Shown here: piece by piece, positions 22,209-31,254 of the stretch
Position numbering within the stretch: the stretch's first letter is position 1
Layout of the letters: each line of letters begins with the position of its first letter
Source: JAVBQJ01 sp045532655
Lineage (GTDB): Bacteria; Verrucomicrobiota; Lentisphaeria; Victivallales; Victivallaceae
Length of the DNA: 40,896 nucleotides
Assembly: GCA_045532655.1 (NCBI GenBank)
Contig: JAZSGI010000244.1
Location: 1-40,896 of the forward strand
Direction of reading: 5' to 3'
Notes under the pieces: generated by a model
What the model was told of the DNA's origin: nothing
Seen by the model: only the letters and a program-made list of their open reading frames with translations
Database searches by the model: none
Made by a program: the position numbers and the translations under genes

Positions 22209-24068
22209 ATGGCTGTTTTCGGAAATACCCTGCAGGAATATTTTGTTAAAACATTCCGTGAAAATATGAAACTCAGGCGTGAACGTCTCGCCGGTATCGC
22301 CAACAGGGATGAGGCTTTGGCTTATATTGCGGAGGTCCGCAATAAAATACGTTCCTCTTTCCGTTTCCCTGCGCAAAAATGCGATCTTGCCCCCCGTATA
22401 ACAGGCAAACTGAAGATCGACAATGATATAACAATGGAAAAAATTATCATTGACAGCCGCCCGGATTTCCCGGTAACTATGAACTTTTTCAAATCCGGCA
22501 AATTTTCCGGCAAGCTGCCGGGCGTATTGATCCTTTGCGGACACGACCCTGCCGGGAAGGCCGCTTTGGCGTATCAGACTGCTGCCCGTTCGCTTGCGGC
22601 GCAGGGGGCGGCGGTGCTTATTGTTGATCCCATACATCAGGGTGAACGCAAACAATTTGCGCCGGAGGAGGATCCCGGATTGTGTGCCACACATAACCGT
22701 CTCCACCGGCGGATGCTGGCTTATGGCGACAATTTTGCTTCATGGCGCACCTGGGATGCCATTCGTGCTGTTGATTATCTTATTTCCCGTGATGACGTGG
22801 ACAAACGCAGGATCGGTGCGGCAGGATGTTCAGGCGGCGGCACACTTGCGTCTCTTTTGAATGCCTGTGATGACCGTATTACAGCAGTTGCGCCCTCCTG
22901 TTACATTACAAGCTGGCTCGCCAACATTGAAAATGAACTGCCTGCTGATGCTGAACAGGCGTTGCCTGGGGTGGCAACTGCCGGATGTGAAATGGCAGAT
23001 CTGCTGCTTGCCGCTGCTCCCAGGCCGGTACTGATACTGGGTAAAGAGGATGATTTTTTTGATATGCGGGGCACCATGGAAGTGTTCAGAGAGATGCACA
23101 GCATTTACAAGATACTCGGCTGTGCCCAGCGCCTTAATATATTTATTGCTCCCGGAGCTCATGGTCTGTGTCAGAGCAGCAGAGAGCGTCTTTATCAATT
23201 CTTCGGCGAAAACATCGGCACCTGGGCGGCTGCGGAGGAAGAACAGGAAATCATACCTGAAAAGGATACTTTCTGTTTTCCGGATGGCAAAGCTGCCGGC
23301 AGAAGTGTTGCGGAAATCATAAAAGAGGAAGCGGAACTTGCAGCGGCAAAACGCCCTGCCATGTCGGATGAGGAAATACAGGACGCCCTGCGTAAACTCC
23401 TTGGTATCGGGGAGGTGAATGTGCCGTATTACAGGCAGCTCCGCCCGACAGAAAAACCGGGTAAACTTTTCAGCCGCTTCGCCATTGAGCATGGTGACGG
23501 CCTTATTGCAGTTATGAAACACCGCAATGACAGTGAATTGTTTCATATTCCCTATTATGCTCAGGTTGAATTGTATGTGCCGCATCAGGATGCGGGGATG
23601 GAGATGGCGGCGCGGGAGGAAAGTGGAATTTCCGGCGATCTGCCGTTTTTCGGCATAGATTACTGCGGTGTCGGCGAATGTATGCCGGAGGGATGTGATC
23701 AGTGGGCAGGTCTTGATTTCTTTTCGGAATATCATTTTGACTACCATTTTGCAGCGATAAGCTGGCTGGCCGGCAAATCAATGACTGGTATGCGTGTCAG
23801 GGATATACTTGCGGCAATAGAGTTGCTCAAGGATCACGGTATCGGCAGGATACGTTTGACAGCCTCCGGGATCGGGGTCATACCGGCTGTACTGGCGGCA
23901 TTTCTGTCGGATGAAAGTGTTACATTTGTACCGCCGGAGGAAATACCGGAGGGATTTCTGGCAAATGCCGGTGATCAGGCGGCTCCCATTCCGCAGTCGA
24001 TGATTCCGGACGGAATATTGAAAATCACTGATATCGGCGAAATGCTCAGAATAATGGCTGAACGATGA
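22209..24068 (+). CDS. Tandem alpha/beta-hydrolase, acetyl xylan esterase-like
   Basis: 619 residues from ATG 22209 (MAVFGNTLQEYFVK), GGAG eight bases upstream; no signal peptide. The N-terminal domain (about 90-330) has a complete hydrolase triad: Ser208 in AAGCSGGGTLASL, an Asp in ILGKEDDFFD and His318 in PGAHGLCQ, with PGVLILCGHDPAGKA and DPIHQGERK as in AXE1/Abhydrolase-7-type proteins. The C-terminal part (about 430-619) looks like a second, degenerate hydrolase lobe: FFGIDYCGVGECMPE and LTASGIGVIPAVLAA, where the nucleophile elbow has lost its first glycine. Probably deacetylates a sugar. Its stop overlaps the start of the lacI-type gene (ATGA). Confidence 0.8.
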   Translation: MAVFGNTLQEYFVKTFRENMKLRRERLAGIANRDEALAYIAEVRNKIRSSFRFPAQKCDLAPRITGKLKIDNDITMEKIIIDSRPDFPVTMNFFKSGKFSGKLPGVLILCGHDPAGKAALAYQTAARSLAAQGAAVLIVDPIHQGERKQFAPEEDPGLCATHNRLHRRMLAYGDNFASWRTWDAIRAVDYLISRDDVDKRRIGAAGCSGGGTLASLLNACDDRITAVAPSCYITSWLANIENELPADAEQALPGVATAGCEMADLLLAAAPRPVLILGKEDDFFDMRGTMEVFREMHSIYKILGCAQRLNIFIAPGAHGLCQSSRERLYQFFGENIGTWAAAEEEQEIIPEKDTFCFPDGKAAGRSVAEIIKEEAELAAAKRPAMSDEEIQDALRKLLGIGEVNVPYYRQLRPTEKPGKLFSRFAIEHGDGLIAVMKHRNDSELFHIPYYAQVELYVPHQDAGMEMAAREESGISGDLPFFGIDYCGVGECMPEGCDQWAGLDFFSEYHFDYHFAAISWLAGKSMTGMRVRDILAAIELLKDHGIGRIRLTASGIGVIPAVLAAFLSDESVTFVPPEEIPEGFLANAGDQAAPIPQSMIPDGILKITDIGEMLRIMAER

Positions 24069-25021
24069 TAACGCTGAAACGTCTTGCTGAATTATCCGGC
24101 TGTTCCATCCGTACCGTCAAACGTGTACTTGACGGGGAACCCCATGTCAATCCGGAAAAACGCAGGACGATCATGGAACTTGCTGCTGCTGCCAATTATG
24201 TTCCGAATATGGCTGCCCGCAGTTTGCGTATGCAAAAGAAAAATTGTGTCGGTATCATATCTGACTGCGGCAGCAGCAGTGCCGCAGTTCGCAAACTTAC
24301 GGCTTTGAATACGGCATTGCTGGCACATGGTTTTTCGCCTATGCTGGGAGAAATACGTCCCGGGCGTGAAGAGGAATGCAGAAGTATGTTTGCGCGCTGG
24401 GCAGGGGTTGCTGAATATGTGGTGGTCTTCCCGTTTGCGGAAAAGGTCCACAGCAATTTTTTCCGGGAGGCGGCGGAGAGATTTCCACTTAAATTTATCT
24501 TTGTAGACTGTATGCAGGAGGGATTTGCGGCTGTACCTGTTGACCGGGCGGGAAGTGTCGCAGATGCCGTATGCCGGATCGCTGATATGGGCAGGGCGCA
24601 TCTGTGTTATTGCGGATCATTACCCAACAGGCAGGAGGGGGTGAAACAGGCTTCCGCAGCAGTCGGAAAGAGGATGAGGATAACAACCATTGAATGTGGA
24701 TATGAAGCCGCTGATGCTGAAAAATCCGGAAGGGAGATCATGGCAACAGGTGCCGATACGCTGCTTCTGGATACAGACCGGGCGGCAGCAGGATTCTACC
24801 GTTATGCTCATCGCAACGGTATCAGAATACCGGAGGATATCGCTGTTGTTGGCTTTGACAACGAGGATTTTGCAGAATTACTTACCCCGCCATTGGCATC
24901 TATTGCACACCCTGTTGCGGAGATCACTGCAAGAATATGCGGGATAATCATGGGGGAGAAGGTTGAAAGTAAACCGCTGCTTATGCCTTTGATAGTGAGG
25001 GAAAGTTTGAAAAAAGTGTGA
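24065..25021 (+). CDS. LacI-family transcriptional regulator
   Basis: 318 residues. Helix-turn-helix at residues 3-24 (LKRLAELSGCSIRTVKRVLDG) and hinge NYVPNMAARSLRMQKK, then a PBP-like sensor domain with the family tail VVGFDNEDFAELLTPPLASI. Translationally coupled to the esterase gene by ATGA overlap. The only two copies of the TGCCAACGWTGGCA palindrome I found lie before the esterase and before the next oxidoreductase gene, so this protein is the natural candidate to bind both. The inducer is probably a sugar or sugar acid. Confidence 0.92.
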   Translation: MITLKRLAELSGCSIRTVKRVLDGEPHVNPEKRRTIMELAAAANYVPNMAARSLRMQKKNCVGIISDCGSSSAAVRKLTALNTALLAHGFSPMLGEIRPGREEECRSMFARWAGVAEYVVVFPFAEKVHSNFFREAAERFPLKFIFVDCMQEGFAAVPVDRAGSVADAVCRIADMGRAHLCYCGSLPNRQEGVKQASAAVGKRMRITTIECGYEAADAEKSGREIMATGADTLLLDTDRAAAGFYRYAHRNGIRIPEDIAVVGFDNEDFAELLTPPLASIAHPVAEITARICGIIMGEKVESKPLLMPLIVRESLKKV

Positions 25022-25051
25022 TTTTAATTTTTTATTGCTTTTTAATAAAAA

Positions 25052-25067
25052 TTGCCAACGTTGGCAA
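25052..25067. promoter_or_regulatory. LacI-family operator, copy 2
   Basis: TTGCCAACGTTGGCAA, a perfect 16-bp palindrome with CG centre, 22 bases before the oxidoreductase start and 30 bases after the regulator stop. Confidence 0.85.
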
Positions 25068-25089
25068 ACGTAAAAGAAAGGGAATTATC

Positions 25090-26424
25090 ATGAGAAGAAA
25101 GTATGTTCTTGTTGGTTGCGGTTCACGCAGTTCCATGTTTCTGGATGGCATTGCCGGTGAATTTGCTGATACTGCAGAAATTTGTGCTTTGTGTGATACC
25201 AATAAGACCCGCATGGTTTTCCGGCGGGATCAGCTGTACAGTAAATACGGTATCGGACCTTTGCCGCTTTATATGGCACATGATTTTGACCGTATGATCG
25301 CAGAAATCAAACCTGATACCGTAATAGTGACCTCCATGGATCGTACCCATCACAAGTATATTTGCCGTGCAATGGAACTTGGTTGTGATGTTATCACCGA
25401 AAAACCCATGACCATGGATCTGGAAAAATGCCGTCAGATACTTGAAACAAAGAAAAGTTCAGGCCGCAATTTGACGGTGACTTTCAATTACCGTTACAGC
25501 CCACGCAACAGCAAAATAAAAGAACTTCTCATGTCTGGTATAGCCGGAGAAATCACTTCGGTTACTTTTGAATGGCTTCTTGATACCTCCCACGGTGCAG
25601 ATTATTTCCGCCGCTGGCACAGGAACAAAAATAATTCCGGCGGGTTGCTGGTTCACAAATCAACTCATCACTTTGATTTGATGAACTGGTGGCTGGATTC
25701 ATGTCCGCAAACAGTTTTCTGTATGGCGGATCTTAAATTTTACGGCAGGGAAAATGCCGAGAAAAGGGGCGTGACAGAATTTTATTCCCGTGCCAGAAAC
25801 AGTTCTGTTGCCGCCATGGACCCTTTCGCCCTGCATGTTGATGAAAATGACACTGATTCCGAGATGATGCAGCTCTATTACAATGCCGAGCATGAAGACG
25901 GATATTACAGGGATCAGAGTGTCTTCGGGGACGGGATATCCATTGAGGATAATATGAATGTCATGGTACGTTATGCCAACAATGTCGTCATGAATTACTG
26001 CCTGTGCGCCCATTGCCCATGGGAGGGATACAGAGTGTGCTTCAACGGCACCAAAGGCAGACTTGAATTCAATATTGTGGAAAATGAATGGGTAAATGCC
26101 GGTGTGCAGGAGGATTTTGCCAGACCGGGAATGAGGGAACTGGTTGGCGGGAAATCATCTCTTGTGCCCGAAATCATCTTTCAGCCCCTGTGGGGCAGGG
26201 CGCAGGAAATAAGCTATGACCGGGGTGATCTGGCAGGACACGGCGGCGGAGATACGAGACTGCTGGCACATATCTTCCGGGGGGTGGAAAGCGATCCGCT
26301 CGGCCTTGCTGCCGGATTTGCGGACGGGGCAAGATCCATAATGACAGGCATTGCTGCAAATATTTCCATGAAAACAGGTTTACCGGTCAATGTCAATGAA
26401 TTGCTTGACATGGAAAATATCTGA
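25090..26424 (+). CDS. Gfo/Idh/MocA-family oxidoreductase
   Basis: 444 residues. Start ATG 25090 (MRRKYVLVGCGSRSSMFLDG) follows AAAGGGA; the longer frame from 25018 would include the operator. The N-terminal Rossmann fold has VGCGSRSSM, the nicotinamide-contact motif CDVITEKPMTMD and FNYRYSPRN; the C-terminal GFO/IDH domain includes GGLLVHKSTHHFDLMNWWL with the catalytic-region His residues. The family oxidises or epimerises sugars, inositols and related compounds, or cleaves glycosidic bonds by an oxidative route. Its own operator lets it be controlled with, or separately from, the upstream esterase. Confidence 0.9.
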   Translation: MRRKYVLVGCGSRSSMFLDGIAGEFADTAEICALCDTNKTRMVFRRDQLYSKYGIGPLPLYMAHDFDRMIAEIKPDTVIVTSMDRTHHKYICRAMELGCDVITEKPMTMDLEKCRQILETKKSSGRNLTVTFNYRYSPRNSKIKELLMSGIAGEITSVTFEWLLDTSHGADYFRRWHRNKNNSGGLLVHKSTHHFDLMNWWLDSCPQTVFCMADLKFYGRENAEKRGVTEFYSRARNSSVAAMDPFALHVDENDTDSEMMQLYYNAEHEDGYYRDQSVFGDGISIEDNMNVMVRYANNVVMNYCLCAHCPWEGYRVCFNGTKGRLEFNIVENEWVNAGVQEDFARPGMRELVGGKSSLVPEIIFQPLWGRAQEISYDRGDLAGHGGGDTRLLAHIFRGVESDPLGLAAGFADGARSIMTGIAANISMKTGLPVNVNELLDMENI

Positions 26425-26442
26425 TACTGCTGCGGGACGGGG

Positions 26443-27090
26443 TCAGGAAATACCGGTTTCTTTCTGCAATCTGCGGAAAAAATCTTCCATATAAGCCGCC
26501 CGTTCCTGTGCAATTTGCCTGCCGGGAACCGTCAGCATACGTTCCGGCAGGTGGCGCAGCTTGACAAGGTATTCACGCCATGCAGTATCTTCTTTGCTGT
26601 AGGCAGGGCTGTTGACAGCCTTATCCGCAGAATTGTGCAGTTTTGCGCCCACCTTTCCGGCAAAGAGAAAGGCTCTGCCGATACCTGTTGCTCCGAGACT
26701 GTCCAGCTTGTCGGCATCGTAGAGAATGGCATCTTCTATTGTCACAGGTTTGTTGCCGCTGCGGAAACGGTGGCGGGCGATTGCTGCAGAGACACGCCCG
26801 GCAAATTCTTTGCAGCCGCCCTCCTGCAGGATTATTTCCTCCGCCCTGACTGCTCCGGCAGCAGCATGGCAGGGCCCTTTACCCATGGCGGCATCCTCTG
26901 CAGGCCGGCAAATATCATGAAGAAGTGCCGCAGCTTCCACGATCTCTTTATCTGCCTGTGGAAGTTTGCGGCATAATTCAACTGCGTTACGCACTACACG
27001 CAGTGTGTGATCAAAGTCATGACTGCCGTCGGCACCGACCAGAAAAGATTCAACGATTTTTTCAAGTTTTGCCGGAGGGACGGTTTTCAT
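26443..27090 (-). CDS. HD-domain phosphohydrolase
   Basis: 215 residues. Metal-binding HD superfamily pattern: His24 and His28 in GSHDFDHTLRV, His58-Asp59 in AALLHDICR, and a later Asp in ILYDADKLDSLGATGIGRAF, the form seen in YedJ/YpgQ-like nucleotide or small phosphate hydrolases. No signalling or membrane domain. It starts 7 bases after the malic enzyme stop and so is probably co-transcribed with it. It converges on the oxidoreductase gene with an 18-base gap in which I see no clear bidirectional terminator. Confidence 0.85.
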   Translation of the reverse strand: MKTVPPAKLEKIVESFLVGADGSHDFDHTLRVVRNAVELCRKLPQADKEIVEAAALLHDICRPAEDAAMGKGPCHAAAGAVRAEEIILQEGGCKEFAGRVSAAIARHRFRSGNKPVTIEDAILYDADKLDSLGATGIGRAFLFAGKVGAKLHNSADKAVNSPAYSKEDTAWREYLVKLRHLPERMLTVPGRQIAQERAAYMEDFFRRLQKETGIS

Positions 27091-27097
27091 TTGACGA

Positions 27098-28444
27098 TCA
27101 CATATTTTTCAGGTTTGCGGCAATGCGTTCATGGACAGAACGTTCATAGCTTGCAAGGTCATCTATGACCAGCTGTGCAACTCCGGTTGTCATAGCGGCT
27201 TCTGCCACATAACGGGCGACACGGGGTACGACACGGGTGTCGAAGGGTTTGGGGATGACATAATCGTTCTTGAGGGGATTTTTGCCATCAAAGATGCCTT
27301 TGGCTGCATCAGCAGGATATGCCGCTTTAAGAGCTTCCAGCTCGTCTGCGGGGATTTCCTCTGTGGCGATCTCTGCCAGAGCTTTGGAGGCGGCAAGCTG
27401 CATTTCGATATTGATATCTGTGGCACGGACATCCAGTGCACCACGGAAGATGCCGGGGAAACCCAGAACATTGTTGATCTGATTCGGGAAATCGCTCCTG
27501 CCGGTACCCACAACAGCTGCACCGGCTTCACGTGCCAGATCCGGGGCAATTTCCGGAGTGGGGTTGGCCATGGCAAAGATGATAGGATCAGGAGCCATGG
27601 TCTTTATCATGGCAGGAGTCAGACAGCCGCCGACAGAAAGACCGAGAAAGATATCGGTACCCCTGATGGCTTCTTCAAGAGTTCTGGCATCGGTATCTGC
27701 GGCAAAACGGGATTTTTCTTCATTCAACCCCGGACGGCCCTTGTATATGACACCTTTGCTGTCACACATAATGAAGTTTTCCCGGCGGGCACCGGCAGTA
27801 ATATAAAATTCACTGCAGGAGATACCGGCGGCACCGGCACCGTTGACCACAAATTTGCAGTCTTCGATTTTCCGACCTGTCAGTTTCAGTGCATTGATTA
27901 TGGCGCTGAGGCTGATAATAGCAGTACCGTGCTGATCATCATGAAAGACAGGAATATTCATTTTCTCTTTCAGTTCAGTTTCAATGCGGAAACATGCCGG
28001 ACTGGCAATATCTTCCAGATTTATTCCGCCGAAACTTGGCTCAAGACACATGACAGTGTCGATTATTTTACCGGCATCGCTTTTGCCTTCTCCGGTAAAC
28101 ACATGTCCGAGACACAGTGCGACAGCATCAATATCGGCAAACCTCTTGAAAAGGACAGCTTTGCCTTCCATGACCGGCATCCCTGCTTCAGGGCCGATAT
28201 TACCAAGACCCAGCACGGCGGTACCGTCAGAAACTACTGCCACAGTGTTGCCGCGGTTGGTGTATTCCCAGACATTTTCCGGAGAATTTTTTATTTCCAG
28301 ACAGGGAACCGCTACGCCCGGAGTGTAGGCAAGGGAAAGATCCTGTGCCGTGGCGCAAGGTTTTGTGGGGTGCATGGCTACTTTGCCGGGAACGGGATTT
28401 GCATGGTATTCGATCGCCCGTTCTTTTGATGTGTCTATGCTCAT
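27098..28444 (-). CDS. NAD(P)-dependent malic enzyme
   Basis: 448 residues converting malate to pyruvate and CO2. Recognisable blocks: LSLAYTPGVAVPC, VAVVSDGTAVLGLGNIGPE, GMPVMEGKAVLFKRFADID, PVFHDDQHGTAII and the Rossmann motif VVNGAGAAGISC. It ends without the phosphotransacetylase domain found in long MaeB forms. Start ATG 28444 is preceded by AAGGA. Only 22 bases separate it from the pnp terminator, so it either uses read-through from pnp or a promoter within that hairpin region; I see none. Confidence 0.93.
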   Translation of the reverse strand: MSIDTSKERAIEYHANPVPGKVAMHPTKPCATAQDLSLAYTPGVAVPCLEIKNSPENVWEYTNRGNTVAVVSDGTAVLGLGNIGPEAGMPVMEGKAVLFKRFADIDAVALCLGHVFTGEGKSDAGKIIDTVMCLEPSFGGINLEDIASPACFRIETELKEKMNIPVFHDDQHGTAIISLSAIINALKLTGRKIEDCKFVVNGAGAAGISCSEFYITAGARRENFIMCDSKGVIYKGRPGLNEEKSRFAADTDARTLEEAIRGTDIFLGLSVGGCLTPAMIKTMAPDPIIFAMANPTPEIAPDLAREAGAAVVGTGRSDFPNQINNVLGFPGIFRGALDVRATDINIEMQLAASKALAEIATEEIPADELEALKAAYPADAAKGIFDGKNPLKNDYVIPKPFDTRVVPRVARYVAEAAMTTGVAQLVIDDLASYERSVHERIAANLKNM

Positions 28445-28465
28445 AAATTATTCCTTATGGTTTGC

Positions 28466-28499
28466 AAAAGCCCCCTCTCCTGAAACGGTTAGGGGGCTT
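28466..28499 (-). terminator. Terminator between pnp and malic enzyme gene
   Basis: AAGCCCCCT and AGGGGGCTT form a perfect 9-bp stem (28468-28476 with 28491-28499, loop 14), followed on the minus strand by TTTTG. It lies 24 bases past the pnp stop. Confidence 0.8.
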
Positions 28500-28522
28500 G
28501 GATTTACTGATGGTATTCAGCC

Positions 28523-30631
28523 TCAGTCAAGTTCTGCCAGGGCTGCCTTGCGTGAGAGACGGATACGGCCGTTGTCGATGTCAAGGACTTTGACAGATAC
28601 CATGTCGCCGACATCACAGATGTCTCTTACTTCACGGACACGTTCACGATCCATTTCGGAGATATGCAGCAGACCTTCGATTCCGGGGAGGATTTCGACA
28701 AATGCGCCGAATTCCTTGACGCCGGTGACTTTTCCGCGGTAGATCTGACCGATTTCGGCTTCTGCAGTGCAGGCAAGCACTTTGGCCTTGGCTGCTTCCA
28801 TACGAGCCTTGTCGGTGGCCATGATCTTGACAGTACCATCTTCGGCAATGTCGATATTGGCAAGGGTTTCTTCAGTAATGGCACGGATGTTTTTGCCGCC
28901 GGGACCGATAAGGGCACCGATTTTGTCAGGATTGATTTTGACAACTTCCAGACGGGGGGCTCTTTCGCTGATCTCTTCACGGGGCTTGGCAAGGGCAGCT
29001 TCCATGACATCAAGGATCTTCAGACGGGCAACACGGTCACGTTCCATACCTTCGCAGAGCAGGTCAATGGGGATACCGGGCAGCTTGAGGTCAAGCTGGA
29101 ATCCGGTGATACCGTCACGGGTACCGCAAACCTTGAAGTCCATATCGCCGAAGTGATCTTCTGCACCGATGATGTCGGTAAGCAGCAAAGCTCTGCCGTC
29201 GTCATCAGTTACCAAACCGCAGGAAATACCGGCAACAGGAGCAGTGATGGGTACACCGGCATCCATAAGAGCGAGAGTTGAACCGCAGACGGTTGCCATA
29301 GATGTGGAACCATTGGAACTCATGATTTCGGAAACGCAGCGCACAACATAGGGGAAATCTGCGGGGATGACCTTGGAAACAGAACGTTCTGCAAGATTGC
29401 CGTGACCGATTTCGCGGCGTCCGGGACCGGCAATACGGCCGACTTCGCCGACAGAGTAGTTGGGAAAGTTGTAGTGCAGATAGAAACGCTTCTGGCGGGT
29501 CATGGGGTCGCCGTTGGCAATGAGTTCATATTCCTGAGCGTCGCTGTCGCTGCCGAGGGTTGTGATAACAAGGGCCTGGGTTTCGCCGCGGCTGAAGAGA
29601 GCAGAACCGTGGACAACGGGTAGTACGCCGGCTTCGGCAGAGAGCGGACGGATCTCATCAATGGCACGGCCGTCGGGACGGTACTGTTTGTCGAGGATGG
29701 TTTTACGGGTGACATCTCTTACCAGATCATCGAAACCTTTGTTGGTTTCCAGTTGGAAATCATCATCACTCATATCGGCAAACTGTTCACGAAGTGCGGC
29801 ACGGGCATCGGCAATAAGGGCATCCATTGCTTCCAGACGGTCAGCCTTGCCGGGGACGGTGCAGACCCCTTCGATACGGTCGGCGCAGAAATCCCGGAGA
29901 GCTTTGTCCAGAGCTTCGGGCACAAGATGCAGTGTCGGGGTCTTCTTCGGCTTGCCGGCGATCCGGGCGAGTTCTTCCTGTGCGGCGCACTGAGCCTTGA
30001 TGACTTCATTGGCAAAGTACATGGCATCACGCATCTGTTCCTCTGAAACAAATTCAGCTTCGCCTTCGATCATGATGACCTTGTCGGGCAGACCGGCATA
30101 AATAAGTTCCAGCTTGCTTTTCTTCATTTCTTCAATAGTGGGGTTGGCGACAAATTTGCCGTCAATAAGTCCGACCCGCACAGCACCGATGGGGCCGCCG
30201 AAGGGCAGATCGGAGAGCATGAGAGAAGCACTTGCACCGAGCATGGCAAGTACGTCAGGATCGTTCACGCCGTCTGCGGAAAGCAGCAGTGCCTGTACCT
30301 GTACCTCGTCATAAAAACCTTTTGGGAAAAGGGGCCGCAGGGGGCGGTCGGTCATACGGCAGGTAAGGATTTCCCGGGTGGAGGGGCGACCTTCACGCTT
30401 GATATATCCGCCGGGGAAACGTCCTGCAGCGGAAAATTTTTCTCTGTAATCGACCTGCAGCGGCAGGAAGTCGGTTCCGGGGCGAGCCGGACCTGAACAT
30501 GCTGCAGCAAAAACGATGGTATCACCCATACGGACGGTACATGAACCATTGGCAAGATTCCCCATCTTGCCGGTGGAGATTTCGATCAGCTTTCCGCCGT
30601 CGAACGTACACTGGACTTTGTGTTCAGCCAT
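28523..30631 (-). CDS. pnp: Polyribonucleotide nucleotidyltransferase (PNPase)
   Basis: 702-residue 3'-5' phosphorolytic exoribonuclease of the RNA degradosome. Domains in order: first RNase PH core (about 1-140, FPGGYIKREGRPSTREIL), alpha-helical linker, second RNase PH core with catalytic Asp residues in AEDHFGDMDFKV (about 470-480), KH domain (IGALIGPGGKNIRAITEE) and S1 domain (YRGKVTGVKEFGAFVEILPG). The length and order are standard. The start follows AAAGGA. The usual partner rpsO is not next to it. A leader of about 245 nt with competing hairpins precedes it, and PNPase is known to control its own leader in other bacteria. Confidence 0.97.
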   Translation of the reverse strand: MAEHKVQCTFDGGKLIEISTGKMGNLANGSCTVRMGDTIVFAAACSGPARPGTDFLPLQVDYREKFSAAGRFPGGYIKREGRPSTREILTCRMTDRPLRPLFPKGFYDEVQVQALLLSADGVNDPDVLAMLGASASLMLSDLPFGGPIGAVRVGLIDGKFVANPTIEEMKKSKLELIYAGLPDKVIMIEGEAEFVSEEQMRDAMYFANEVIKAQCAAQEELARIAGKPKKTPTLHLVPEALDKALRDFCADRIEGVCTVPGKADRLEAMDALIADARAALREQFADMSDDDFQLETNKGFDDLVRDVTRKTILDKQYRPDGRAIDEIRPLSAEAGVLPVVHGSALFSRGETQALVITTLGSDSDAQEYELIANGDPMTRQKRFYLHYNFPNYSVGEVGRIAGPGRREIGHGNLAERSVSKVIPADFPYVVRCVSEIMSSNGSTSMATVCGSTLALMDAGVPITAPVAGISCGLVTDDDGRALLLTDIIGAEDHFGDMDFKVCGTRDGITGFQLDLKLPGIPIDLLCEGMERDRVARLKILDVMEAALAKPREEISERAPRLEVVKINPDKIGALIGPGGKNIRAITEETLANIDIAEDGTVKIMATDKARMEAAKAKVLACTAEAEIGQIYRGKVTGVKEFGAFVEILPGIEGLLHISEMDRERVREVRDICDVGDMVSVKVLDIDNGRIRLSRKAALAELD

Positions 30632-30878
30632 TTTTAAATCCTTTTTTGTCCGGCTGTTCTGTAATTCAGACTTTTTCCTGCGGACGCGCGCCGGTAATGC
30701 GCCGTGTGCGGCGGTACATAGTTTTCAGCGAATTGCACGGAACCGGAACGGAACCGCGCTCCCGGTGCTTTGAAAATATACTCAAAACAGCGGGAGCGTC
30801 GACGCTCCGTATCATTGGTCACGTGTCCAAAAATTTCTGAATCCAGTGGTACCCGCCGAGCCTGATTTAACTATAATC
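30632..30878 (-). promoter_or_regulatory. Long structured leader of pnp
   Basis: No gene visible. It holds a perfect 16-bp palindrome GGAGCGTCGACGCTCC (30793-30808) that folds as a 6-bp stem with a TCGA loop, and CGCTCCCG (30757-30764) that pairs for 8 bp with CGGGAGCG (30791-30798). The two pairings share bases and exclude each other. A short frame of 62 codons here has no ribosome site or family resemblance. Confidence 0.5.
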
Positions 30879-30883
30879 ACCTT

Positions 30884-30912
30884 AATATAGCACAAATTCA
30901 GTCAATTTGCAA
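30884..30912 (-). promoter_or_regulatory. Promoter of pnp
   Basis: Minus strand: TTGCAA at 30912-30907, 17 bases, TATATT at 30889-30884 with TGC before it (extended -10). Confidence 0.65.
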
Positions 30913-30964
30913 ATATCTTGCAATTATTTAATTGATATTATAAGCCGATTTGTGTGAAGTGCTA

Positions 30965-31200
30965 TCATAATGAATCAAACATGGTTTTCCACAAAACGCT
31001 GATTTTTTCCGGGGAGAAGCGTTTGCTGTTCTCTTTAGCTGCTGCACCGAACTTTTGCCGCAATTCCTCATTGTTTGCAAGTTTTACAACTGCATCTGCA
31101 AAACCGTCGAGATCACCGGGAGGAATCAAAAACCATCTACTCCATCGGTTATTATATCAGATGGGCCGCAGTCACAATCAAATGAAACTATCGGCAATAG
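30965..31200 (-). pseudogene. Glycosyltransferase (GT4/GT1-type) C-terminal remnant, frameshifted
   Basis: Reading the minus strand gives PIVSFDCDCGPSDIITDGVDGF, then, after a one-base shift in a T5 run (31128-31132), LIPPGDLDGFADAVVKLANN and ending KISVLWKTMFDSL plus TGA at 30967-30965. This is the donor-sugar-binding end of a retaining glycosyltransferase (the usual phrase is GPSEII-DGVNGFLVPPGD). A single T insertion would restore the frame. The upstream two thirds of the gene are missing, replaced by the 3' end of the penicillin-binding protein gene. It is a decayed fragment, and the only sign of a former polysaccharide locus here. Confidence 0.8.
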
Positions 31201-31254
31201 TTCAAATGAAAATACAGATTTATTTTGCCGGGCATGGGGTATATTGTATGGTGG

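Noticed and set aside
27131..28429. 432-codon plus-strand frame opposite malic enzyme
   Set aside because: Antisense shadow; the minus-strand protein has every malic enzyme motif.
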